Shown here piece by piece: positions 8,944-18,983 of a DNA stretch of 44,178 bases. Every line of letters starts with the position of its first letter. Position 1 is the first letter of the stretch. The translations under genes and the position numbers were made by a program. The DNA lies in the NCBI GenBank assembly GCA_021160245.1, contig JAGHCW010000070.1:1-44178 (forward strand), in the 5' to 3' direction. The stretch comes from a bacterium (GTDB lineage Bacteria > B130-G9). The notes beneath the pieces are model-generated. The model saw only the letters and a list, made by a program, of their open reading frames with translations. It did no database searches and was not told where the DNA came from.

Positions 8944-11003
8944 AGAAGTGTGTTGGCCTACCGTTTTGGGCTGTCGCCATCATCGTCGCGCTTTTCGTCA
9001 TTGTGGTTTTCCACCAGACCATAGCAATTCCCCTGAGCGCCGAGGACCTTCAGGTCCATGTGAATTACATCTTCTTCACGGGTGACGATCTGCTTCCCGA
9101 GTCCTTTTACGGCAATGGTTTCGGGATTCTGCCCGGCGAATTCGTCCATAAATTGGGGCGTCGGCCAGACCAGATTGGCGGCGTCTATCGGCCACTCACG
9201 GCGGCGCTCATGGCGCTTGACTTCGCTATCTGCAGGACGGATTCGCTCTGCTATCACATGACGAATCTCTTGATCCAGATAGCTTGCTCGATAGCCGTTT
9301 TGTTGCTTGCTTGGCAGTTTACGAAAGGCAACTGGCTCGTTTCATTGGCCGCGGCGCTTCTCTTCACGGTCAATCCGACCCATTCGATGACCCAGGTCGT
9401 GATGTTGCAGCGCTCGGACATGCTCTGCACGCTCTTTTATCTGCCCTCCATTCTCTTTTTCGCTCGCTACGTGGACGACAGAACTCGCCATGCGAAGCTG
9501 AACTACTCGCTCTCGATGGTGTTTATGGTCTTGTGCTTGATGTCCAAAGAGATGGCGGCCAGTTTGCCGATCGCGCTCATACTCTACGACCTATTCGTTG
9601 TTCGTTCCGATAAGCCGTTCACAGCGACTGGCGCCTCGGAACTGGCGAGGCGCCATTGGCCTTTCTGGGCACTCCTAGTTGGCTACTTCGTCTTTAGGAT
9701 AATTGCGTTCGGAAGCGTCGGGGGATACCCCGCTCTGGAGGAGGGATCGGACGCTGCGCCGATAGCGCTCATGTTCGGTCGGCAGAATATCACGAATATC
9801 ATAACGGGGCTAAATCATCTCTTCGGCGTCTCGTCGAGTCTCAGGTTGGTCCGATACGCGCTGCTCTCGGTCATCTTCCTACCCCTCCTGTTCGGCACGG
9901 ACAGGCGCATCAGGTTCTCAATACTCGCTATCGTGGTCAGCATGTTCCCCATCATAACGCAGACATCCATTACTCCACTTTATATGTATATGTCATCGGC
10001 CTGGTTCTCAATCGGCATTGTTGGCTCGCTCTATTGGCTACTGGGACTTATTCCTCGGAAAAAAGCGGCGCAGGCGCTTTTTGGTCTCTTCATCGCATTC
10101 GGCATTTATTCATTCCTTGCAAAGATAAATCACGACATCCAGGTCACGAGGCGCCGCATAGATTTTGCGTATCAGACGGCTGACGTGGTTTTGGAAAAGG
10201 CCTCGCCAATTCCCAAGGGCGCGCGGCTTTATATGGTAACTCCGAGTATGATGGAGAGCGCGGGTCGCGTGGACTTTGACCCGGCGATTGAGACGGTTTT
10301 GCGGCTGAAGCAGGACGACAACTCGTTGAAGTTCTGGCCGATCCCGATAAATGTCGAGCGCGATGCGATGATGGAACTTCTGGACGCGGCGGCTTTGGAC
10401 ATGGAGAGACTGGATATTGGTAAGAAGACATTCTTCTTCGACAATCTCTCGGGCTCATTGAGGCTTCGGACGGATATTCTGGACCGACTGAAGTCGAGGA
10501 ATGCCATCAGAACGTTGCCCGGCACTTTGCCCGGCGATCATCTTGGATGGATGTTTGATAAGTCTGACCTGGGCTGGTCTGTTGTTGACGCTTCAGGGAA
10601 CGCTATTGAGACGAAGTTGTCATTGGGCGCTCTTGAGTTCAACACGGCAGGCATGGAAACTCATATCGTCTCCCCGGAGCTCCGCGTCAGCACTATCAGG
10701 GCGGATAGGTTTAGCTTCTCCCTGCTTGTCTCTGGGCCCAAAGCCCTGAACGAGATCCCCGCGCGGGTTCAGTGGGTGAGCGACACTTATCCTGAGTGGT
10801 CAGACGAGCAGACCAGGACGGTGATGATTGAGGTTGATGGCAAGCGACACTTATACACAGCCGAGACCGGCATGGACTTCCACTGGGTTACGGCAAACCG
10901 CGTCACCCGAATGCGACTTGTCCTTCCGCCATTTGGAGGCTCAGTCTCGCTTCGGGAGGTGATCATCCACTTTGGAGGACCAAGGGGAACTAAAAAGGAA
11001 TAA
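8940..11003 (+). CDS. Polytopic GT-C-type glycosyltransferase, TMTC-like, 687 aa
   Basis: Integral membrane protein with about ten transmembrane helices in residues 1-400 and a hydrophilic C-terminal domain of about 270 residues. The first loop (AEDLQVHVNYIFFTGDD), VYRPLTAALMALDF, HMTNLLIQIA, AALLFTVNPTHSMT and SKEMAASLPIALILYDL follow the pattern of TMTC/PMT-like enzymes. Those transfer sugars from lipid-linked donors on the outer face of the membrane. The TPR repeats of eukaryotic TMTCs are absent; the C-terminus instead ends in a beta-rich region. The TTG start overlaps the folC stop and has GAGGAG six bases upstream. Donor and acceptor are unknown. Confidence 0.75.
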   Translation: MKKCVGLPFWAVAIIVALFVIVVFHQTIAIPLSAEDLQVHVNYIFFTGDDLLPESFYGNGFGILPGEFVHKLGRRPDQIGGVYRPLTAALMALDFAICRTDSLCYHMTNLLIQIACSIAVLLLAWQFTKGNWLVSLAAALLFTVNPTHSMTQVVMLQRSDMLCTLFYLPSILFFARYVDDRTRHAKLNYSLSMVFMVLCLMSKEMAASLPIALILYDLFVVRSDKPFTATGASELARRHWPFWALLVGYFVFRIIAFGSVGGYPALEEGSDAAPIALMFGRQNITNIITGLNHLFGVSSSLRLVRYALLSVIFLPLLFGTDRRIRFSILAIVVSMFPIITQTSITPLYMYMSSAWFSIGIVGSLYWLLGLIPRKKAAQALFGLFIAFGIYSFLAKINHDIQVTRRRIDFAYQTADVVLEKASPIPKGARLYMVTPSMMESAGRVDFDPAIETVLRLKQDDNSLKFWPIPINVERDAMMELLDAAALDMERLDIGKKTFFFDNLSGSLRLRTDILDRLKSRNAIRTLPGTLPGDHLGWMFDKSDLGWSVVDASGNAIETKLSLGALEFNTAGMETHIVSPELRVSTIRADRFSFSLLVSGPKALNEIPARVQWVSDTYPEWSDEQTRTVMIEVDGKRHLYTAETGMDFHWVTANRVTRMRLVLPPFGGSVSLREVIIHFGGPRGTKKE

Positions 11004-11077
11004 GCCCCGGTTTGGGGAGCGGATTTGTCGGGCGCCGCAGCCATGAAATCCAAGTCCTTAATCAACCGGGGCTTATT
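10999..11077. repeat. Perfect 14-bp inverted repeat across the end of the glycosyltransferase gene
   Basis: AATAAGCCCCGGTT (10999-11012) and its exact complement (11064-11077) are separated by 51 bases, and the first arm includes the stop codon. It could form a long-looped hairpin acting as a transcript end or stabiliser. There is no T-run, so it is not a canonical intrinsic terminator. Confidence 0.6.
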
Positions 11078-11363
11078 CTCACCAGAGCGTTCTGCGATCG
11101 ACAGCTTGAGGCGGTTAAGATGCGCCTCATTCCGCAAACACCAACACTTTGGACGACTTAAATATACCGAAAATCCAGCCTTTCGTCAATCGACAGGGCC
11201 GGATGAGTTGTCGTCCGATGCGACACGAATAGGCACGAGAGATGGCTTGTTTAGCCAGCCTATGCTCGCGAAGTGGGGACTATCCCAAGCTCGCGTGGAG
11301 AATGTTGAGCTTTTTGGGAGCAGAGATGCTGAATCGGCGCGACCGGAATGTGCCCCGGGGCTT
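11078..11363. other. Gene-free gap between convergent genes
   Basis: Apart from the inverted repeat at 10999-11077, I see no gene, RNA or clear terminator between the two convergent glycosyltransferase genes. The one long open frame here (11025-11381) has no ribosome-binding site and no recognisable domain. Confidence 0.5.
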
Positions 11364-12749
11364 TCAGACCGAGCCCAATAGCGCCGGGACGCTCAGACCA
11401 ATGTCGATTAGCCAGCCAATCGCATAGAAAGTGATGAGCGATGCGCAGATGACTATTCTCTTTTTGGCAGATTTGTCTCCCAGGTTCTTGATGTCAGCAA
11501 GCACCTCCTTGCGCCTCAGGATTGCTACGGCCGCGAAGAGGCACAAGAACGGCAGGAGCGGGTAGCGCTGGCGATACAGGATGTACGCTGCGAACGCAAG
11601 CAGCATGAAGTAGCCGAATAAAAGGAGCACGATTCTCATCGCAAGCCCTCGTCTATCAGTATAAACGAAGCCAATTATAGCAAGAGGCAGGAGCAGAATG
11701 AACGGCAGGCCCATATATGATCCCGCAATGAGCATCAGCCACTTCGGCACGTCACCATAATAGCCTCGCCTCATGTTCACAAAAAAGGTGCGCTCCAGCG
11801 AGAAGAGATTCCACTGCTGGCGGATGCCTTTGACAACGAACAGAAATGGATGCTCTTTGATCCAGCGGAACGCCAGACTCTGGCAGACCCGGGATAGTCT
11901 TATCTCGTCGATATAACCCTCGCTATCCATCGCGAGTCTGTCAGCCTCGTCCTCCCCAGGCGCATCGGAGATGTTGTGCATAATGTAAGAGAAGCCCGAG
12001 TGGTTGTGTTGGAAAAAGTCCCAGCCGACTTTGGAGTTTATCGGGACGAAGGCGTCGAGAACGAGATAATTCCTGATCGTCCAGGGGGATATGACGGCGA
12101 ACATCAGGAGAGTTACCACGAGCACTCTGCCAGTTATTGCCCTCCTTCTCACGAAGGCGACTACGTAGGCCAGAACTAAGAGCATGAAGAACATGATTAT
12201 GCTCCGGACAAGCGCAGTTGCCCCGAAGAGTACTCCCGCCGCGACTACGACCCGCCAAGAGCCGTTATAGAGGCTCTTCATGAAGCATAGCATCGCCAGC
12301 AGGAAGAGAAACAGAAAGAGAGTCTCCGTCTGAAGCAGGTCGGCGAACTGGACCGATTGGGGATAGAAAGCCAGTATCCAAGCGCCGAGCAACGCAACCT
12401 TCTTGTCAAACATCCGCACGCCGACAAGATATGCTAGAATGACACTCAATGCTCCGAGCAACGACTGGACAACTCGAGACGCGAAGTAACTGTGTCCGAA
12501 TACACCATAGATTCCGGCCAAGAAAACGGAATATCCCGGAGGAAGAAACGCCCTGAACGGCCTGTAGCGCTTGTCTTGCAGGTCAACCTCAACAGAATAA
12601 AGACCCTTGCCCTGAAGGAGCGTCCGGGCGCCATAATCGTAGCCGTTCATCTCGTCCACGAGCTTCACGTCAGTGTGGATAAGCACCAGAAAGAGCCGGA
12701 CTGCAAGTGATGCGATGAACAGCCAGATTATCGCCCTGTGACGCGACAT
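11364..12749 (-). CDS. GT39-like (ArnT/PMT-type) membrane glycosyltransferase, 461 aa
   Basis: A polytopic membrane protein of the GT-C superfamily that would transfer a sugar from a polyprenyl-phosphate donor. After the first helix, the loop KLVDEMNGYDYGARTLLQGK carries the acidic residues typical of the active site. PPGYSVFLAGIYGVFG and YFASRVVQSLLGALSVILAY follow the ArnT/PMT pattern (PPLYPLL, RLxQxLLG). About eleven helices are visible, ending at KKRIVICASLITFYAI. AGGAG lies 9 bases before the ATG. It converges on the TMTC-like gene, and with the DegT aminotransferase makes this a likely glycan-modification region. Confidence 0.82.
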   Translation of the reverse strand: MSRHRAIIWLFIASLAVRLFLVLIHTDVKLVDEMNGYDYGARTLLQGKGLYSVEVDLQDKRYRPFRAFLPPGYSVFLAGIYGVFGHSYFASRVVQSLLGALSVILAYLVGVRMFDKKVALLGAWILAFYPQSVQFADLLQTETLFLFLFLLAMLCFMKSLYNGSWRVVVAAGVLFGATALVRSIIMFFMLLVLAYVVAFVRRRAITGRVLVVTLLMFAVISPWTIRNYLVLDAFVPINSKVGWDFFQHNHSGFSYIMHNISDAPGEDEADRLAMDSEGYIDEIRLSRVCQSLAFRWIKEHPFLFVVKGIRQQWNLFSLERTFFVNMRRGYYGDVPKWLMLIAGSYMGLPFILLLPLAIIGFVYTDRRGLAMRIVLLLFGYFMLLAFAAYILYRQRYPLLPFLCLFAAVAILRRKEVLADIKNLGDKSAKKRIVICASLITFYAIGWLIDIGLSVPALLGSV

Positions 12750-12856
12750 AAAAACAACTCCTAGTATTTTGCAGCGCCCGATCAGCGACTGGCCTGATGT
12801 CCGGGGACTCGTAACCCGACTAGTAACAATATCTCATGTATGACAATACGCGGTAA

Positions 12857-14476
12857 CTACGCCAAGACCGACTGCGCTATGAACTTGGTCGGCAAAGAGC
12901 CATAGCTCAACAATTCGTTGTGGAATTCACGGAGGTTGAACTTGTTCCCCAACTTGGCCTGAACCTTCGACTTGAGCGTCTTGATCTCGGCCTTGCCCAT
13001 TAGATAGCTCATCGGCTGTGTCGGGGAAGTAGTATATCGCCTGACCTCCGTCTCAGCGTTCGATCTCTCAAGAAGCGCCTCGTTCACGAGGAAATCAACT
13101 CCCTCGTCGATGGACATCTTGGCGGTGTGAAGCGAGGCGTCTATGACGACACGGCAGGCGCGCCAGAGCTGTGCTTTGAGCTGCAAAACGTAGCTCCTGG
13201 GATCGGACAGGAATCCCTGCTCCCGCATCATCTCCTCGCAATAGAGCGCCCAACCTTCGATGAAGACCGTGTTGTGAGAAAATTGCCTCAATCTCGATGG
13301 GTACTTATTCGAGCGGAGTAGTTGCAGGTGATGCCCCGGATATGCCTCGTGCAGAGCAACGACCTTGATATTCGGTATCGAATGGTCGCTCAGTATCTTC
13401 TCTTGGGTCTCCTTGGGCAGCCTTGAATCAACAGGCGTTACGTAAAACAGACCCACTTGCTCCTTCTCAAATGCACCAGGCATGCTATACGCGGCATAGG
13501 GGATCAAAAAACGAATGAAGGCCGGCGTGTCAACAACACGAAGCTCCTCATCTTTCGGGAAATCCACCAGCATCTTCTCAACAACGACCTGCTTCGCCTG
13601 CTCCATATAGGTCTTATACGTATCTTTGAGCTTGTCAGCTTGTGGGAAGTCTTTCTTGATATCATCGACCACTTCATTCCAAGCTTTGGAAGAATCGATC
13701 TCCGCCGCCGCGCGCTCGAGCTCCTTCTTCGTTGACTGAACCGCATCCCGACCGAATTGAAGAAGCGAGTCGACGTCAAGGTCAAGAAAATGCTCCTTCT
13801 TGAGCTTTGCCTCGAAGAGGTCTCGACCGATTACGAATGTCCCGTCAGACCGAGGCAACAGGTCCCGCTCAAGAAACGCCTCGAAATCCGTCAGCGCTGC
13901 AAGCGCATCTGCGTTTGCTTGAAGCAGCGCTTCTGCGCCCTTACCGGCGTCCTTTGCGAGCTTCGGTATCGATCCGGTCAAGAACGTCTGACCACCTTTA
14001 ACCAGTTCGATGGCGATTTGTGTGAATATCCGGGGAGGGCGCCCGAGGTTTTTCTTTCCCTGTTCGAGCAATCTCTTGAATTGGCTCAAACGAGAGGTTG
14101 CGGCGTCGATTACATCGGCGTCTGGATTGGGATTCCTTGCAAGAAGGGAGTGCAGACCGTTGATCGCCACGCCCGGATAGATGGAGGGTTTGTTGTCTAG
14201 CGGGCAGAAGCGCTCAAACAATAGGACTTCAAGCTCCAAGGCATTCTTGGATATCTCGACTTCTATGCGATCCTGCAACTCAAGCGACGGTTGGTCCAAT
14301 GCGCCAAGCCTGCGGATGAACTCCCGGTCCCTTTCAATATCGCCCTCAACCTTCTCCCGGCTGAGATCATCGAGCTCGCCGTCCGCAGTGTGAGCCCCCA
14401 TGTGTGTCGCTCCGACTGGGGAGCCTGCAATGAAAGAATCCACCATCTCATCGGCCAACGCCCTAAAGTTATCCAT
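12857..14476 (-). CDS. DUF885-family zinc metallopeptidase-like protein, 539 aa
   Basis: Member of the DUF885 group, generally regarded as zinc metallopeptidase-like. The metal-binding segment is HEAYPGHH (residues 376-383), followed 24 residues later by EGWALYCEE (407-415), which would supply the third ligand. The N-terminal half is mostly helical (DGELDDLSREKVEGDIERD, with the LELQDRIEVEI region). No signal peptide is visible, so it is probably cytoplasmic. GGGAGG lies upstream of the ATG, and a 21-bp palindrome lies 58 bp before the start. The substrate is not known. Confidence 0.88.
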   Translation of the reverse strand: MDNFRALADEMVDSFIAGSPVGATHMGAHTADGELDDLSREKVEGDIERDREFIRRLGALDQPSLELQDRIEVEISKNALELEVLLFERFCPLDNKPSIYPGVAINGLHSLLARNPNPDADVIDAATSRLSQFKRLLEQGKKNLGRPPRIFTQIAIELVKGGQTFLTGSIPKLAKDAGKGAEALLQANADALAALTDFEAFLERDLLPRSDGTFVIGRDLFEAKLKKEHFLDLDVDSLLQFGRDAVQSTKKELERAAAEIDSSKAWNEVVDDIKKDFPQADKLKDTYKTYMEQAKQVVVEKMLVDFPKDEELRVVDTPAFIRFLIPYAAYSMPGAFEKEQVGLFYVTPVDSRLPKETQEKILSDHSIPNIKVVALHEAYPGHHLQLLRSNKYPSRLRQFSHNTVFIEGWALYCEEMMREQGFLSDPRSYVLQLKAQLWRACRVVIDASLHTAKMSIDEGVDFLVNEALLERSNAETEVRRYTTSPTQPMSYLMGKAEIKTLKSKVQAKLGNKFNLREFHNELLSYGSLPTKFIAQSVLA

Positions 14477-14534
14477 ACTCTTTCCTCCCTGAGATCATCC
14501 CACTATCCGTAAATTACGGCAAACTTTTAGGCAA

Positions 14535-14555
14535 AATGCACTAATATAGTGCATT
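14535..14555. promoter_or_regulatory. 21-bp perfect palindrome upstream of the DUF885 gene, operator candidate
   Basis: AATGCACTA-ATA-TAGTGCATT has 9-bp arms and a 3-base centre. On the minus strand the centre contains TATATT, which could serve as a -10 element, although no matching -35 is evident. It lies 58 bp ahead of the DUF885 start. A smaller dyad, CCGTAA-A-TTACGG, sits between them at 14507-14519. A dimeric repressor site is the likely meaning; the regulator is unknown. Confidence 0.55.
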
Positions 14556-14725
14556 ACCATTCCCCGTGCGCCAAGTCGGAAGGTTACCTCCGACAATAAG
14601 ACTCATGCGCCCAGCACTGGCTTCTTAGATTGCAGAGCTTGAGTCTCGCTTTGATCCGCGGATGACGGCCGGTTAGCGCGGATTTCTCAGCGTGTTCTCC
14701 GCCTGTTTCGCTGACCGCGAACTTC
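14556..14725. other. Gap between DUF885 and the EutN operon
   Basis: No gene or clear terminator is visible between the end of the EutN gene and the palindrome ahead of the DUF885 gene. Confidence 0.4.
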
Positions 14726-14998
14726 TCAACCCGAGTCCACTTTGATCTCGTCAACTATCGCAATGATTGCTGCGTCCAAGGGGACATCCTTGCTCAAGTG
14801 CGCCATGCGCGCGGACGAACCTTGCACCACGATCACCGTCTCACCAGCTCCCGCGCCGACGGTATCCTTTGCGATCAGCAAACTTCCACCTAGGGAGCCA
14901 TCCAGAGCGACGGGTTGAATAACCAAGAGCTTGGCGCCTCGCAGCTTCTCATCTTTGCGGGTGGCGACGATATTGCCGACTACTTTTGCCAGAATCAT
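14726..14998 (-). CDS. EutN/CcmL-type bacterial microcompartment vertex protein, 90 aa
   Basis: Forms the pentamers that cap the vertices of bacterial microcompartment shells. The start MILAKVVGNIVATRKDEKL, LLVIQPVALDG, DTVGAGAGETVIVVQGSSAR and DAAIIAIVDEI match the family almost throughout, and 90 aa is the normal length. What is odd is the setting: no hexameric shell (BMC-H/T) gene or encapsulated enzyme is visible anywhere in the window. It is the last gene of a three-gene operon behind a toxin-antitoxin-like pair, and its ATG overlaps the previous stop (ATGA). Shell genes may lie elsewhere in the genome. Confidence 0.93.
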   Translation of the reverse strand: MILAKVVGNIVATRKDEKLRGAKLLVIQPVALDGSLGGSLLIAKDTVGAGAGETVIVVQGSSARMAHLSKDVPLDAAIIAIVDEIKVDSG

Positions 14999-15294
14999 TC
15001 TATGACGCCCTGCTTGCGCAATGCGGACACATAATCACTATAGGTGGCGGGGCATGCCAAAAGGTCTTCGAAAAGCCTCTTGTTCCTGCTGCCTCGGAGT
15101 CGCAATTGCTTGCGCATCTCAGACTGGAGTTGGTCACCATATTCAGTTTTCGGAGAGCGACTGACTTTCGTTCGAATGTCCGTTTTCAATCCCCCAACCT
15201 TGAGAAAGAGCCATGTGTGATCCTTACCTTCCTTCTTTCTGAAGCCCTTGGAAGTGAGAACGGATTCTATCTCTTGGGATTTATACGGCTTCAT
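14995..15294 (-). CDS. HicA-like small protein, putative toxin, 99 aa
   Basis: HicA toxins are small dsRBD-fold mRNA interferases. Here the N-terminus IESVLTSKGFRKKEGKDHTW, with a basic stretch, the DH in place of the usual S/D-H, and LQSEMRKQLRL resembling the closing helix, fits a divergent HicA or YcfA-like fold. The C-terminal 35 residues (LFEDLLACPATYSDYVSALR) are extra compared with a typical 60-80 aa HicA. AAGGAGGTGA, a full complement of the 16S tail, sits inside the end of the upstream gene, so translation should be strong. The 14-bp overlap with the HicB-tailed gene and the 4-bp overlap with EutN make this a coupled operon. Toxin activity is inference. Confidence 0.55.
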   Translation of the reverse strand: MKPYKSQEIESVLTSKGFRKKEGKDHTWLFLKVGGLKTDIRTKVSRSPKTEYGDQLQSEMRKQLRLRGSRNKRLFEDLLACPATYSDYVSALRKQGVIE

Positions 15295-16357
15295 TTTGAA
15301 TCACCTCCTTGACGAGCTGATTCAGGACTTCTTTCAGTCTCAATCCGGACGGAGCCAATGCAGAGTCATCCTCAATTGCATATTCGTCAAAGATCAATGC
15401 AAATTCGGCATGGAGATCATTGAGAGCCTGCTCTCTGGATTCATCGTAGCTATGCAGGCCCAGCGCCTCGCATTCATAGACCCAGAGGCCATTGCGAAAA
15501 TCCGGGACACAAGTGACAGGATGCCGGAGAATGAATGTCCGCCCTTGATATGAGAATTGACTCAAGCGAAATGGGGAAAGCCTTACAGGCTCTATGGAAT
15601 GGACCTCGTCGATTCTCTTAAGAGCGCCACTGGGCTCTAACAAAGGCCGGCCCGTAACTTCGACAATGGAACCCGCGACCATCTGCGAGATCGAATCCTC
15701 CATCTCAGGGGGATAGTCGCAGCGTATATACTTGTCTTTTGTCCGAACTCCTACTTCCTTCCTGCCCGCTCGCACGCTTATGAGGTCCAGCTTGCCGGTT
15801 ACAGTCTGGACTGATGTGGAGTCTTCCGGTTGATCGATAAATGATTCATATTTAAGAAACATTTGTGTTTTCCGTGTGAGCGTTGCCCAGTTGCCGGCGC
15901 CGTTTCCGATCTCAACCACGTAGTCATCTTCAACTCCGGGACAAAGCAACTGGATTGCTTTGGCCGCCCTGAGTCTCGCAGAAGAATCACGTAACACTGC
16001 TGCGACACGTTCGGGGTCTTCTTGATTGATCCCGAGCATAACATCGCGGAACGCATTTCTTGCCTTCTCTGCTTGAGTCTCGCCTAGTAGTGCTGGCTGT
16101 GGCTCAGCAATCTCTGATACTAATTCAAGAGGACTGCCGTATGCAGAATATGAAAACAAGAGCTCGCAGGTGGACATAACATGACTCGACCATCTCCCCC
16201 TGCGGCCCAACGGACCCTCAAGCACACCCGACGCCACGTTATAGAATGCCTTCTGCAGGGCATCGAGTTTCGAGGCGAGAACGGAAAGCGAGACCTTGCC
16301 GTCTTCCGCGGTCGGCCCCGAGAGCTTCAGGACTATTTTGCGTTCTTCAGATTTCAT
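15281..16357 (-). CDS. 358-aa protein of unknown function with HicB-like C-terminal segment
   Basis: I do not recognise the first 270 residues. They begin with EERKIVLKLSGPTAEDGKVS and a helix LDALQKAFYNVAS, continue with a helical region (RDVMLGINQEDPERVAAVLR), and then a beta-rich stretch (GKLDLISVRAGRKEVGV). Residues about 285-335 read VPDFRNGLWVYECEALGLHS then YDESREQALNDLHAEFALI. That is the strand-strand-helix pattern of HicB antitoxins, in which a PDLPG-type turn precedes a T/S-x-EEA helix. It overlaps the HicA-like gene by 14 bp. I infer an oversized antitoxin or a sensor fused to one. No signal peptide or membrane segment is present. Confidence 0.6.
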   Translation of the reverse strand: MKSEERKIVLKLSGPTAEDGKVSLSVLASKLDALQKAFYNVASGVLEGPLGRRGRWSSHVMSTCELLFSYSAYGSPLELVSEIAEPQPALLGETQAEKARNAFRDVMLGINQEDPERVAAVLRDSSARLRAAKAIQLLCPGVEDDYVVEIGNGAGNWATLTRKTQMFLKYESFIDQPEDSTSVQTVTGKLDLISVRAGRKEVGVRTKDKYIRCDYPPEMEDSISQMVAGSIVEVTGRPLLEPSGALKRIDEVHSIEPVRLSPFRLSQFSYQGRTFILRHPVTCVPDFRNGLWVYECEALGLHSYDESREQALNDLHAEFALIFDEYAIEDDSALAPSGLRLKEVLNQLVKEVIQNEAV

Positions 16358-16502
16358 TACCTATCTTCTTTCACTATCAATAAGAGAAATCCTCCGCAGT
16401 TTATAGAAATCCATCCACCCGGAAACGAATCAAATATAGCACGGACCTCCTGCATATCAAGAGCAGGCGCTTCTCCCCAAAAGCACCAAGACAAATAGGC
16501 CC

Positions 16503-16750
16503 AGGAGTTTTCGCTTATCAATGGGCAACAAAGAAGTGGAATGCAATCCTGGGAGGCTAGTATCTTGGCTCCACGTAGGGGAGCGATTCGAATAGTAGTA
16601 GGTGTCAACCTACGGAGTCGGATGACGCCGGAATCAACGGCCCCAAATAGGTCGAACAGACCCATCTACAGGGCTATGTTCAGCCTCTTTCAGGGATAGA
16701 GAAAGAATGCCTTCAATGAAGCATGTCCGGAAGCGAATACGAAAACTCCT
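16503..16750. repeat. Palindromic dispersed element, about 248 bp, MITE-like
   Basis: It is bounded by a perfect 11-bp inverted repeat, AGGAGTTTTCG (16503-16513) and CGAAAACTCCT (16740-16750). Inside are AACAAAGAAGTGGAAT, a central hairpin GTAGGTgtcaACCTAC, and CTCTTTCAGGGATAGAGA with GAATGCCTTCAA. Both halves match the arms that flank the IS at 3763-3898 and 5706-5797. No coding capacity is apparent; an open frame on the minus strand (16357-16665) merely runs through it. Confidence 0.7.
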
Positions 16751-16889
16751 CAAACACATCATCTTGATGTTGCGGATATTTTTGGATGAGACTATACTAT
16801 TTGACGCAGGGAACAGTAGGGCGTTCTGAGTGTTACTATGGTACAGATGTTGAGAGCAAGTAGGGCCGAGTAACCATTCCCAAAGGTGC
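16751..16889. other. Gap upstream of the groES promoter
   Basis: No gene or structured element is evident between the dispersed element and the groES -35 box. Confidence 0.4.
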
Positions 16890-16919
16890 TTGACAGTTGA
16901 ATAGTTTGGGGTCTATATT
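16890..16919 (+). promoter_or_regulatory. Sigma-70-type promoter of groES-groEL
   Basis: TTGACA (16890-16895), 18 bases, TATATT (16914-16919). The -10 box overlaps the first bases of the CIRCE operator, as expected for HrcA repression. GGAGG at 16961-16965 precedes the groES ATG by 7 bases. Confidence 0.85.
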
Positions 16920-16944
16920 AGCAGCATCAATTGTAGAGTGCTAA
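16918..16944. promoter_or_regulatory. CIRCE operator (HrcA binding site)
   Basis: TTAGCAGCA-N9-GAGTGCTAA. The right half-site is the consensus and the left half keeps TTAGCA but has GCA instead of CTC. The spacing of nine is exact, and the position between -10 and groES is typical. It implies heat-shock control by HrcA, whose gene is not in the window. Confidence 0.88.
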
Positions 16945-16972
16945 CAACAAGAGAGAAAGAGGAGGTTTCCTT

Positions 16973-17260
16973 ATGAAACTCAGACCGTTGAGGGACCGCG
17001 TTGTGGTCAAGAGACTGGAGGAGCAGGAGATTATCAAGGGTGGTATCATCATCCCTGATACGGCCAAGGAGAAGCCAGACCAGGGAGAGGTCATGGCTGT
17101 CGGGCCGGGTCGCAAGGACGATGCGGGCAAGCTGATCCCGATGGAGCTAGAGGTCGGCGACAAGGTGCTTTTCGGCAAGTATTCGGCGACCGAGGTGAAG
17201 ATTGAGGGCGACGAGTTCTTGATCATGCGTGAAGACGACATCCTCGGAGTTTTGGCATAG
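16973..17260 (+). CDS. groES: Co-chaperonin GroES, 95 aa
   Basis: Forms the seven-membered lid of the GroEL chamber. [19 protein letters not shown], the mobile-loop region [20 protein letters not shown], and [20 protein letters not shown] with the closing DILGVL are all typical. Length is normal. It is followed after 62 bp by groEL with its own Shine-Dalgarno sequence (GGGAGG). Confidence 0.98.
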   Translation: MKLRPLRDRVVVKRLEEQEIIKGGIIIPDTAKEKPDQGEVMAVGPGRKDDAGKLIPMELEVGDKVLFGKYSATEVKIEGDEFLIMREDDILGVLA

Positions 17261-17280
17261 GTGCAGTTTGTTCGAGTTGA

Positions 17281-18951
<1,671 letters not shown>

Positions 18952-18983
18952 CGATCAGCTAGCACTTAAGACAGTCTATCTGA

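Noticed and set aside
11025-11381. 118-aa open frame between the glycosyltransferase genes
   Set aside because: No ribosome-binding site, spans the inverted repeat and has no recognisable domain.
14726-14998. A bacterial microcompartment operon
   Set aside because: Only one vertex protein is present; no BMC hexamer/trimer gene or signature enzyme lies beside it, and the aldehyde dehydrogenase at 25370 has the proline-pathway N-terminus, not a shell-targeting tail.
16357-16665. 102-aa open frame on the minus strand upstream of the 358-aa gene
   Set aside because: About half is encoded by the palindromic dispersed element and there is no ribosome-binding site or recognisable domain.
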